A DNA stretch of 18,917 bases, taken from assembly GCA_946803715.1 (NCBI GenBank), contig CAMPET010000046.1, positions 181,739 to 200,655 of the forward strand. Direction: 5' to 3'. The stretch is from Beroe ovata. Taxonomy: Eukaryota; Ctenophora; Nuda; Beroida; Beroidae. The position numbers were made by a program, and so were the translations under genes. Below the pieces are notes generated by a model that did not search any database, was not told where the DNA came from, and saw only the letters and a program-made list of their open reading frames with translations. The number at the start of each line of letters is the position of its first letter. The stretch's first letter is position 1. Shown here one piece after another: positions 10,389 through 18,917 of this stretch.

Positions 10389-11838
10389 TCAATGAAGCTC
10401 ATGGGCATCCTTCATGTACATGGTGGTCAGCATACAGAACACATACGCCTGAACAACAGCAACCGCCATCTCAAGGATGGTAATTGGAACTAAAGCGGCA
10501 CAGCAGAACACGGCTCCGATTCCTCCTCCGACAGTGCCACTTGCGATCATCTGTGCTCCGAAATCGGAGATAATGTGCATGATCATGTGACCAGCCGTCA
10601 AGTTAGCACCGAGACGAACACCAAGGGAAACAGCCCGAGAAAAAAATGAGATCTGAAATTGGGTTGTTATAAAATAACTCAAACTTCAGTCAATTGAATT
10701 GCTGATCAATTAGGAGAACCCATGCAGCGTTACAGACCGTTTCTACTGGAACAAGAAGAGGGGCCAATCCGACAGGAGCTCCCGCAGGGAAGAAGAAGGA
10801 AGCGAAATCGAGCTTGTGTTTGGCAATACACTTGATAGTGAGCCCAGCGATCAGAGTTGTGCTGAGCGCAACAGTACAACCGATTATCTGAGAATGGGAT
10901 TGTCAGGAAGACTCCGAATTACCGATGTTTGAATTGATCATTCTGTTTTATCAGTCATCACTGGGGGTGAGGAGATTCTGCCGCGGGTAACTAACAACTT
11001 TCAATCAATTTGTACCTGTGTAGGCATCTCAACGTAAGGTAGCAGATTTGTCACGTTACAGAAACCGATTGTAGTGAAAAGACCGAGAGCAAATGGGAAA
11101 TATCGATATCCTTCCTCTCCGAGATTCTGCTTACACAGATCCTGATTGGAATGACATTAGCAGGGTTATATTGAGAGTGCGACATTGGTATATATCTCCA
11201 AACGAGACGTAGATCTTGATCAAGATTGGAAACGTATAGACGCGCAGCGCGCGGGACTAAATGCTGACTATGAACAGTAACAGTATGGTCCTTTGGTCAA
11301 AATAACGCGGACCAAACTAGCGATAGCGCGCATTTCGTATCTATGGAAGCGCGTTTGACCGTGCAATTGATTTACCTATCGCATTCTTCCGCGTAAAATG
11401 GTCATTATTACGAGCATAGGCTTTCTCTACAAGGGTTTGTAAGTAAATACTAAATGAGGGTCCCCAATCTTAAAAATCACTTTCAATATTTATTCGTTAG
11501 ACTCCCCCATGATCGGTTAAAACGATCATCTGGCTCACATCAGAACACAGAATGGCGCGAAATTTAGAGACTATGAATCCCTACGCTTAATGACTATTCC
11601 AAACAGCAACAGTTACCTGTATAAACATGTAGAGTTTTTCCTTGGCAGCCTGGCCCCGAGTTGGAATAACTCTCATACCTTGAGCTGCTGTCATGAGCGC
11701 CCCGGCGGGCGTGGTCTCATCTCGGGCAATGTGGGTCGTGTGGATGAAGTTCACCGACTGGGTGGGCCCTCCAAGGAAGGCCCGGGGACCACCAGCAACA
11801 AGCTGTCGGGAGAGCAGGCGAGGACAGCTTAGCAACAT
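10389..11838 (-). CDS. atp6: ATP synthase subunit a (ATP6), nuclear-encoded with mitochondrial presequence
   Basis: Membrane subunit of the mitochondrial F1Fo ATP synthase that forms the two proton half-channels beside the c-ring. Coding exons in transcript order: 11838-11617, 11141-11016, 10887-10738 and 10652-10389, all phase 0, giving 253 aa. Residues 1-39 are rich in Arg, Ser, Leu and Ala with no Asp or Glu (MLLSCPRLLSRQLVAGGPRA...), a classic import presequence. The body follows: FPFALGLFTTIGFCNVTNLLPY, FFPAGAPVGLAPLLVPVET, SLGVRLGANLTAGH with the essential Arg179 (E. coli Arg210), and ILEMAVAVVQAYVFCMLTTMYMKDAH with the conserved Glu and Gln. The standard genetic code reads through cleanly. 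The usual first transmembrane helix is not visible between the presequence and residue 86. Nuclear position, introns and presequence together argue for a working transferred gene, not an inactive mtDNA insert. Confidence 0.95.
11142..11616 (-). other. First intron of atp6, with CG-rich patches
   Basis: Donor GTAACT and acceptor ATCAG define the 475-base intron. It contains CG-rich clusters near 11240-11255 and 11320-11355 and a short inverted repeat (TTTGGTC at 11293-11299 against GACCAAA). No hydrophobic exon that could supply the missing first helix was recognised. Confidence 0.6.
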
Positions 11839-12301
11839 GGCTAGGGGAGAGCGAGTGAGCGATGAGCATAAAGCTGATAATTATACTTGTTAGGATTGTT
11901 CAGGAAAATAAAATATAAGTTTTCTTGATTGATAAGAAGTCAATAATGTGTAACCCGTTTTTCAAACAGATGTGTATATATAGTAAACAGTCAAATGCAC
12001 AATTAAAATCATTATAATACCGATCAGATATCATAATGTTGAAGATTATCGAAAGCAACTGCAAAACATCCAAAACAGCCGAACTGCAGTACAGTAAATT
12101 GTTCCCCCATAAATATGACCAAAATATAACCAAAATCCAAACTATTACCCTAGGATATAGACACTAATAATTATAGTGCCGCTTAATTTGTCTACACAAG
12201 TTGACAATATAATTGCCACTATAAATTATCTTACAATGTCAGTACACTGAAACAACATTCGGTGTTTGGTAACATGGTAAAAGAATGAGTCCTTAATATG
12301 G

Positions 12302-12332
<31 letters not shown>

Positions 12333-12487
12333 AGGTAGCCTCGTGCGTGCTAAGGTGCTGGTATTGAGGTACTGGTTCTCTGGTACTTGCCACTAGTTGG
12401 TATGTCTTGGGTTGTCAGCTAGCTGGTATTACTTGGTAGATGAGGTTGTGATGTAACTTGTAACAGTTATTCGTAGAGGATGGGTAC
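11839..12487. other. Intergenic region between TFIIS (3' end) and atp6 (5' end)
   Basis: AT-rich DNA holding the atp6 promoter and the TFIIS 3' UTR. On the minus strand a pyrimidine tract ending CCCCTAG sits two bases before the atp6 ATG, like a 3' splice acceptor. A TATATATA stretch at 11975-11982 could be a promoter element but is weak evidence in such AT-rich sequence. No gene is recognised in it. Confidence 0.55.
12302..12328. repeat. (AC)n microsatellite
   Basis: A dinucleotide tract about 27 bases long lies 160 bases beyond the TFIIS stop, probably in or just past its 3' UTR. Confidence 0.95.
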
Positions 12488-14186
12488 TCAGCAAAACTGA
12501 AAGAAGTTAGCATGAGACAACTGATCACAAAAAGTATCAATCACTTAGCTAAACATGGAATCAGAGATATCTGAGACGCGAATCAAAGGTTGACACCCAG
12601 AAGAAATCAAAAGATCTCAGAATTACCCACCTTCCACCTATGGCCGCAGTGTTCACACACACAAAACGTCGTCATGGGCTCGTCAGCACTTCGCGTCTGC
12701 AATTGGTTGTACAGAACATCATTCTTTTTACACCGTCCACATGTGAGGAGATTTGTTTTCGAGCCTCCGGTCACCGCAATCTGTGCTTCCCTGATTGCCT
12801 CTTTCTGGTACTCACTTCTCTTCTCTCGCATCTTCTGACTTGCCATTTCCTGTTCAGTATTATGTGCTTATTTCTGATTCAAGTCCTCTGTCATATGTTT
12901 CATTCAAATCTTTGATCTGTAATCAGCAATTTCCCAGAACCACACTCCGACCCTTACCTCAGGAGACATTTTAGCAACCATTTCGGCTGACACATTCCCA
13001 CTCAAAACGAGTGCAATGAAGTCAGGGTTCTTCTCATCTCCAAGATTAGATACTCTGCTCCTGATCCTGCAGTATGCGTGTTGGCAACATAAATATTATA
13101 ACATGTGAACATTTTTGTCCGCTCAAGTCTCAGGCATAATCAATTACCATCATTTGTAGGTATCAAATCCATGTCAGGAATAAGCTCTTACCGATTCTTG
13201 TACTTCATGTTGGTGCCGCGCATCTCTTGGAATATTGTCCTTTCAATGTCACCAGCAACCTGATACATGTTCACTGTGATTTCGCTCTCCTCCACTTTCC
13301 TCTTCTTCATTGCATTGTAGAGCAGGTCTCGACATTTGTTTCTATATTGATATATTAGTGCAGGACTCATCCAATAATCCACCACAATCTATTAATCCAC
13401 ACTAATCCAATAGTACACCCTGTTAATTGAAAGAAAGCAACAAAAAGAGAGGGATACATTATTCAATACCTGACAGGGTCATGGAGGTCCTCTACTCCTT
13501 CAGGTAATGGTGATCCACCCTCTTCCTCCTTGCTCGGTGAGGAGTTCCTCCTGTCTGTTGATTCCTCCTTCACTGACTGAGATAAGGACAAATTGTGAAC
13601 AATTGTTATGCTGCAATGCATACAAATGTAGTGAGATTCTTATGCATTCCTGACCTCCACTTTTTCTTCAACCTTCTCCTTTGGCTTGGTTGTGGGAACT
13701 GAAAGGTTTATGGTACTTAATTCCATAGCCCACTAGACATTTCTCCTAAGTTCATGAATAACATCTCATTTTTATTGTCATTGGCTTCTCCTGGATGAAA
13801 ATAACAAATTGATGAATAATGAATGACGAGAGTATGCAATTACCTTACCAGGGACTAACTTCTTCCAGCTCTTGATCAATGATTTAGTGAGGGAAGCAAG
13901 TTCAGCATTCTGAGTTCGTTTTCTTATGGTGTTGACAGATAAACCCACTCTTGTTTTCTGGAGATAAAATCTTCCATAGCAGCTCATTAAATGCATAGTA
14001 TCAAGGCAGTAATCACTTGTTATGCTCACTTCACTCTAATATGTGATATCAAACCTGAAGCATTTCCAAAGTCATGGGCAATGATTGCAAGGCTTTCAAT
14101 AAATCTGTTACATTGTCTTCATTAATGTCCTTATCTTTGATTATTGAATCTAACTTCCTTCCAATGCTGAAAACATCATCTGCCAT
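12488..14186 (-). CDS. TCEA: Transcription elongation factor TFIIS, eight coding exons
   Basis: Rescues backtracked RNA polymerase II by inserting its zinc ribbon into the active site and promoting RNA cleavage. Coding exons in transcript order: 14186-14055, 13957-13849, 13698-13655, 13576-13470, 13341-13192, 13066-12958, 12849-12631 and 12496-12488, giving 292 aa (human TCEA1 is 301). Residues 1-80 form the LW domain ([20 protein letters not shown], then [10 protein letters not shown]). A charged Ser/Glu/Lys linker follows, then the central domain ([34 protein letters not shown]). The zinc ribbon has Cys254, Cys257, Cys282 and Cys285 and the catalytic [10 protein letters not shown] loop with Asp273-Glu274. 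The last coding piece is nine bases, TTT TGC TGA, which restores the conserved WKFC end. Reading on from 12631 without that splice would give an unconserved tail. The frame stays open upstream of the chosen ATG, but human TFIIS starts at this point. Confidence 0.95.
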
Positions 14187-14644
14187 CTCTACACAGAAGT
14201 GGCTATTGATAAAGTAAATCTTAGCAAAGATTTGTTGATAAGACAAAGGGAATAGATTTACTTTCATCCTTCTTTTAATATCCAGAAGCAAAATTATATT
14301 CATTGACTTTTCTAACTTCAAGATATCAGGCCACAAAGAGTTCATGGATGAGCCAAAAAAATTGATGTTTGATACTACATCATCTATCAGTTTCTTCATA
14401 AATGATATTTCATCACTTTGAAATTTCACATGTTTATACATGTACACTCTTTGCCTATAATTTCATTATTTTCGGTTGTAGGATTAAGATTAGTCCCTAC
14501 CCTCAATGGCGGGACTTTATCCCTGGCAAAGAATTACTATTTTGCAGCGCCGACGGTAGGGAAAGCCTACATAAACATTTTATTATTGTAAAATAAAAAA
14601 AATAAAAATTGTTGGTACATGGTAGATCTGACATCACGCCCTTG

Positions 14645-15042
14645 AATATAATAATATAATCATGTCACATGTGTTAAATAAAATAAATAAATAAATTTGA
14701 AACGTGTTCCAAATTGTTGCATTTGCACACGTACACGTTGCATGCCCCTACTATACTAAGTCGTAGAGCCGCGCGCGCGGCGCGGCGGGTATGATCACCC
14801 AACGTGGCTTGTATGTTGGAAACACATGTTTCAGTGTTGTATGACTTAAATAGTTAAATATTCTGCAAGAGATGCGCCGCGCGGCTCCGTAGCTTTTTCC
14901 CAATTTTTTGCGGAATGTTATCGAATATAATAGCATTGATAGCGAATTTCCAGATCATCGTGTAAAATCACGGGCGCGCGCGACACGTAAGCACATCATG
15001 TCAATCAAACACCTTTTTTGAAGTTATGCGCACAGTAATTGG
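14645..15042. repeat. Repeat block A, copy 1 (with CG-rich inverted arms)
   Basis: This block recurs at 15166-15560 in the same orientation with strong similarity throughout. It has the order ATAATATAATCATGTCACATGTG, a CG-rich left arm (14762-14787), a right arm (14871-14893) complementary to it, and an end near CACAGTAATTGG. It carries an AAATA-rich insertion of about 30 bases after position 14674 that copy 2 lacks. Confidence 0.85.
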
Positions 15043-15105
15043 AACGATTTGCCCCTTTATGTTAGGAGTTCCTCTACTGTTGATATGTTTAAGATCAATT
15101 TAGAA

Positions 15106-15106
15106 N
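15106..15106. other. Single ambiguous base (N) between repeat copies
   Basis: One undetermined base lies between the two copies of block A. Its place beside near-identical repeats suggests a join or unresolved position in the assembly. Confidence 0.7.
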
Positions 15107-15165
15107 ATTTTAGGGGAAATAGTAAGTGGCTGCGAAACCCAAACAATTTCAATTGTTTTTGACTA

Positions 15166-15560
15166 TAATATAATAATATAATCATGTCACATGTGTTCCA
15201 AATTGTTGCATTTGCACTCGTTGCATGCCCCTACTAATACTATACTTAACGAATTGAAAAGTCGTAGAGCCGCGCGCGCGGCGCGGCGGGTTTGATCATG
15301 ATCGCCCAACGTGGCTTGGATGTTGGAAACATTGTTTCAGTGTTGTATGAATCAATTATTCTGCAAGAGTTGCGCGGCTCCGTAGCCTTTTCCCAATTTT
15401 TTGCGGAATGTTATCGAATATAGAAGCAATTAGCATTGATAGCAAGCGAATTTTTAGATCATCGTGTAATTGTAAAAATGCAAAATTAGGGGCGCGCGCG
15501 ACACGTAAGCACATCATATCAATCAAACACCTTTTTTGAAGTTATGCGCACAGTAATTGG
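15166..15560. repeat. Repeat block A, copy 2
   Basis: This is a direct repeat of 14645-15042. It keeps the CG-rich arms (15262-15290 and 15370-15386) and the CG-rich GGGGCGCGCGCGACACG motif near the right end. It differs by small insertions and substitutions, so it is an aged duplicate or a second insertion of the same element. Confidence 0.85.
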
Positions 15561-15733
15561 TAATTGGCCATATAATAATAATTGTTATCTCAATGATATT
15601 TGATGTCTCTGTTTCAATCAAAAGGGAAATCTGTTTTCCCCACAGTTATTGATCCCCGTTCACCATTCAGTTATTGTTATTCAGTTATTATTATTTATTG
15701 AATCATTAGTCATATACAATCTCGTGGTGGTCT
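15561..15733. repeat. Repeat block B, copy 1
   Basis: It begins TAATTGGCCATATAATAAT and ends CTCGTGGTGGTCT, and recurs at 15792-15982 in the same orientation with few differences. It follows block A copy 2 directly and stops one base before an N. Confidence 0.85.
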
Positions 15734-15734
15734 N
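15734..15734. other. Single ambiguous base (N) at the end of repeat B copy 1
   Basis: The undetermined base lies exactly where copy 1 of block B loses similarity to copy 2, as would happen at an assembly join. Confidence 0.7.
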
Positions 15735-15791
15735 GAATTGAGATGGTTAAATACCATTATCCTTTTATTTATTATTTATTTATTTAATTGG

Positions 15792-15982
15792 TAATTAGCC
15801 ATATAATAATGATTGTTATTTATTTATTTATTATTATTTCAATGATATTTAATGTCTCTGTTTCAATCAAAAGGGAAATCTGCTTTCCCCACAGTTATTG
15901 ATCCCCGTTCATCATTCAGTTATGGTTATTCAGTTATTATTATTTGTTGAATCATTAGTCATATACAATCTCGTGGTGGTCT
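15792..15982. repeat. Repeat block B, copy 2
   Basis: Direct repeat of 15561-15733, with an extra TTATTTAT-type expansion near 15819-15837. After 15982 the similarity ends and sequence leads towards the GRK start. Confidence 0.85.
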
Positions 15983-16382
15983 CATACTGTGATTATAACC
16001 ACAATTATTAGTCATATAGTCAACAGAACCGATTTTGGGCTTCTGACCCTGCAAGAGTGATCTGAAGGGAATTGAATTATCAATTAGTAAATTGTTTTAA
16101 ATTTCTCGGTTTATTAAGTATTCAGTGGAAGAAATTGGAATTTGTGTTATATAATGACCTCTAGGAAGTGACCCATTTGAACCAGCAATCAATTTCAGTA
16201 GCTGTTGATTTACTCTTTCCCTTTCATTGATGTAGGATTCAGTAATCAGTAGATAATGATAAGTCTGCATCATTTCACAGAAGTCAATTTACTTTAAGTT
16301 TAGCAACTGAGTTGGAGTAATTGTTGTATTTAGCCATTTTAGTATGAGTATAGGTTGTATTTGGTAATGAGAAGAGAGAATT

Positions 16383-17857
16383 ATGGAATTAGAGAATATC
16401 GTTGCCAACACCGTATATTTAAAAGCCAGAGAAGCAGCAGAGGGTGAGTATTTTCTACTATAAATCAAAAGTTGTCAAATCTACTCAGTTATAAAGCACT
16501 TGCTAATACAGGGGATGATCAATCAGACTGGTTTTCAATCTGGCAAATATTTTCTTTTGAAAGAAATATTCAAAATATGAGCATCCTAGTTTCTTTTCAC
16601 CAACAGTTCTAGATGGATGACACCAGTATAAATATTTGATGTATCTGTACAAAACCAAGCTTTGGACAGCTGCTTTTGCTTTAATTTGTGGACAATACTC
16701 TTTTCCATTGAATAGTCAAGCTAAGTTGGGTCTATAATACAATTATCTATTGCATTGTTTTCTATAATGCACCAGATGGGCATCATATGCTAGTTTTAAT
16801 TGACAAAGAAAAGGTCATTTCAGAGTTGTATACATTTGTTAAAGATGCCTCATAGCTTTGACCAAGCAATCTTCATTGTACCCTTTCATTGGACATTTGA
16901 ATTGGTGTATTAAATTAAAAAACACAATTTCATATCATGAATATCCTATAAGCGAAAATGATCATGTGACTATTAATTTAATATTGTCTTCAATGCTCAG
17001 TACATTGTACAACCCCCTGATACAGTATAAGCAGGTTTCACCAAACATTTCCCTGCACACTTGTAATTTATGCACTCTTTCCAACTTGTTGAAATAGTAC
17101 ATAGGAAATATGTACAGTAAACTCCACTGTAACAGTAAGGTAGTGCAGCTCGGTACTTTGTGTAACTAGAGCTCATTTATATTATGATATATATGTGTGT
17201 GCGTATGTGACATGTAACACAAACACTCACAGCAGTGGAAGTTGTGTACAGCTACTAGCTCATAATATTATCAGTGTTGAAAGGTACACTCAGAGTGATA
17301 ATTGATATAAAAGCGAGCTATAGCAGCTGCAGCATATTGAGAATCATGAATCAGTGTTGCTCACACTTGGTTCACTTCCTCATTCATGGGGGAGGAATTT
17401 ACAACCTGTTGGAAATCATGGTTGTTTCTTCTGTAACGGATCTTATTGGATAATAATGAAAGTTGTTGATGATAACTCAAATTTAGACACTGTAAAATGA
17501 AGGTGGAGTCAGAGAACCATGGCGCACCCTCACAATAAAATAGTTGCCTAGGTACCAAGTGGCAAGTACCACCGTCCACCACGATTTAATGAGAATAGTT
17601 GTGACCTTCATGACAGATCGCTTGTAAACTCGCTCCCACCACTTAGAACACTTCCTACACTGAGAGTACCACGTGCAAGCATTATGTCGTTACAACAATT
17701 ATAGCAGCTTGAGACCAGGTAGTTAATTGTACATGGGTGACGTTTAATAACCATCTTTCAGGTGAGGGCAAAAGGAAGGGGAGGAGTCGGAAATGGAAAA
17801 CGTTAATGAAGTTTGCTGAGGAAGCCGAGGTTCAGATTTACAGGAAAGAATTTCCAG
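16383..17857 (+). CDS. G protein-coupled receptor kinase, GRK4/5/6 type (5' end only)
   Basis: GRKs phosphorylate active GPCRs so that arrestins can bind and shut signalling off. Coding exon 1 is 16383-16443 and encodes MELENIVANTVYLKAREAAE, almost the textbook N-terminal helix of GRK4/5/6 that docks on the active receptor. A GTGAGT donor follows. Exon 2 starts at 17762 after TTTCAG and reads GEGKRKGRSRKWKTLMKFAEE, the basic lipid-binding segment and the start of the RGS-homology domain. The split Gly codon joins correctly across the 1.3-kb intron. The exon 2 donor is probably at 17858 (GTGATT) but is weak, and the last residues (VQIYRKEFP) match the family poorly. No kinase domain exon is visible before the window ends, so the gene is partial here by position and not evidently broken. 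Confidence 0.88.
16444..17761 (+). other. First intron of the GRK gene
   Basis: The intron is 1318 bases from GTGAGT to TTTCAG. It is AT-rich, with a short alternating TA/TG stretch near 17185-17205. Frames inside it (for example 16858-17097 plus, 17361-17582 minus) resemble no known protein. Confidence 0.8.
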
Positions 17858-18917
17858 GTGATTTTCAAAGTCATTGTGTTTTCTTCATCACTTTATTCAT
17901 CATTCCATCAATTATCCATTTTATAAGATCTGGTAATATATTCCTTAAATCTTTCATACGAAGAGTGGAGACTGCCCTCACGGCTCAAACACAGCCACAC
18001 AAACATAATCTTCAAATCGAAGGCCGCTCTTCCGAGCTATAAATAGTACAGCTGAATATTATGTCCGCTGAATCATTATTATTATTTAGTATCTATACAA
18101 CATTACATATAACTATGCATTGCTTATTATATGAGGCAATACACTGAAGCATCTGGTGGCCGAAAACGCGCGGCGTGTCAACTATAATATTGCCAATCCT
18201 ACAACCACCCGATATGAGTTTAATCTGTTTGTGGAGGACAGAAATCCCATTTTAGCGAACTGTTGGGGCCGGGGGAGTATGGTAGTTATGTTGTAACGTT
18301 CTCTCTCTCTTTCGGGGACACGGAAAACTCCGCAGGAATTCTGTCATCCTGCATAATTATAGCCGCATTTATAATTCCCCAGACGTCTTTCTATCCTACA
18401 CAAGTTCGGTTTCATGGTTACATATTAGGTATGGTGTTGTCGTAAAAAGACGGGAAAATGCATTCTAGACCTGTATTCGCTCCTATTGTAACCCGTCAAT
18501 TATGTTCTCGTGCTTTTATGTCAAAAAGCGATTGCCTGGAGTTTGTAGTGAATTCACTCGCACTGGAATAATATATAATATGAAGTCACTAGAGAATGAG
18601 AAATTTATTGAGCCAATTATGAGGCTTAATTCTAAAGAAATTCCCTGTAGTCGAATAGGATGTAAGCATTTTCAGACAAAAGCTATATTGTTATTCAAAT
18701 GTACAGCCGTGTAATACATACCATAGGACACTGAATGCACCGGTACATTCAGACATTCAAACATCACCCAGAATGCAAACAAACGCACAAAGTTGCCTAC
18801 AAACACTTACAAACAAACAATGGACGAACGAAGGATGCATCTACGCGCTATGTGTCGGCATCACCAAGAAGAAGAGATACCTGCCCGAAGAAAATTTGTC
18901 TAATTGTGTGTGTGTGT
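17858..18917. other. Downstream intronic or unassigned DNA, ending in (TG)n
   Basis: This should be the next GRK intron. I looked for further RGS-homology or kinase motifs in plus-strand frames and found none. Features seen are a CG patch (18166-18176), a near-palindrome around CACCGG at about 18733-18752, short ACAAAC repeats (18775-18820) and a terminal TG tract (18905-18917). Confidence 0.5.

Larger units (their letters stand above)
14187..16382. other. Divergent, repeat-rich intergenic region between TFIIS and GRK genes
   Basis: The two flanking genes point away from each other, so both promoters should be here. The middle (about 14600-15990) is taken up by two families of tandemly duplicated non-coding blocks, AT-rich TAAA/TATT tracts and CG-rich patches. 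Single N bases occur at 15106 and 15734. An 87-codon minus-strand frame (14447-14187) continues into TFIIS but has no recognisable protein content. About 15990-16382 shows nothing but AT-rich sequence leading to the GRK start. Confidence 0.6.

Noticed and set aside
10389-11838. Inactive nuclear copy of mitochondrial DNA
   Set aside because: Such inserts lack introns and presequences and decay; this gene has three phase-0 introns, an import presequence and intact key residues.
12607-12630. TFIIS C-terminus reading VGNSEIF
   Set aside because: It is intron read-through; splicing at 12630 restores the conserved WKFC end.
14645-15982. CRISPR-like array
   Set aside because: The repeats are long, two-copy and interspersed with AT-rich DNA, in an intron-containing animal genome.
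16858-17097. 79-residue plus-strand frame inside the GRK intron
   Set aside because: Residues look random and AT-driven; it lies wholly within a well-supported intron.
18502-18714. 70-residue plus-strand frame as a possible third GRK exon
   Set aside because: No RGS-homology or kinase motif, and no acceptor/donor pair consistent with the required phase.
1-18917. Prokaryotic contamination or operon structure
   Set aside because: Every recognised gene is split by GT-AG introns and encodes animal-type proteins.

Overview
The window is nuclear DNA of an animal. Genes are split by short GT-AG introns (about 50-500 bp, with a few longer), the intergenic DNA is AT-rich, and there are CA/TG microsatellites and small fold-back repeats. 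The strongest lineage clue is an ATP synthase subunit a (atp6) gene that sits in nuclear DNA, carries three introns and starts with a mitochondrial-type presequence. Nearly all animals keep atp6 in mitochondrial DNA. Ctenophores of the Mnemiopsis type are known to have moved it to the nucleus with introns and a presequence, so a ctenophore is the best guess. Chaetognaths, whose mtDNA also lacks atp6, are an alternative.

Layout. 1-1372: CA repeats and no recognisable gene. 1373-4677 (+): lysosomal beta-mannosidase, five coding exons, 933 aa. 4678-5397: convergent intergenic DNA with a GC-rich fold-back. 5398-9581 (-): class B (DNAJB1/4/5-type) Hsp40 co-chaperone, eight coding exons, 355 aa. 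Its 2.26-kb sixth intron holds a complete four-exon glutathione S-transferase-like gene (6325-7426, -, 237 aa) on the same strand. 9582-10388: spacer with a long GC-rich hairpin. 10389-11838 (-): nuclear atp6, four coding exons, 253 aa. 11839-12487: spacer with a CA repeat. 12488-14186 (-): transcription elongation factor TFIIS, eight coding exons including a 9-nt terminal coding segment, 292 aa. 14187-16382: repeat-rich divergent intergenic DNA with two tandemly duplicated blocks and two isolated N bases. 16383 onward (+): the first two coding exons of a GRK4/5/6-type G protein-coupled receptor kinase, the rest lying beyond the window. 17858-18917: non-coding so far as can be seen, ending in TG repeats.

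The genes are not one pathway. They are housekeeping and signalling genes (glycan turnover, protein folding, detoxification-type fold, oxidative phosphorylation, Pol II elongation, GPCR desensitisation) that happen to be neighbours. All exon boundaries below were chosen by eye from splice-site dinucleotides, reading-frame phase and continuity with the known protein families; every complete gene closes in frame from ATG to stop.
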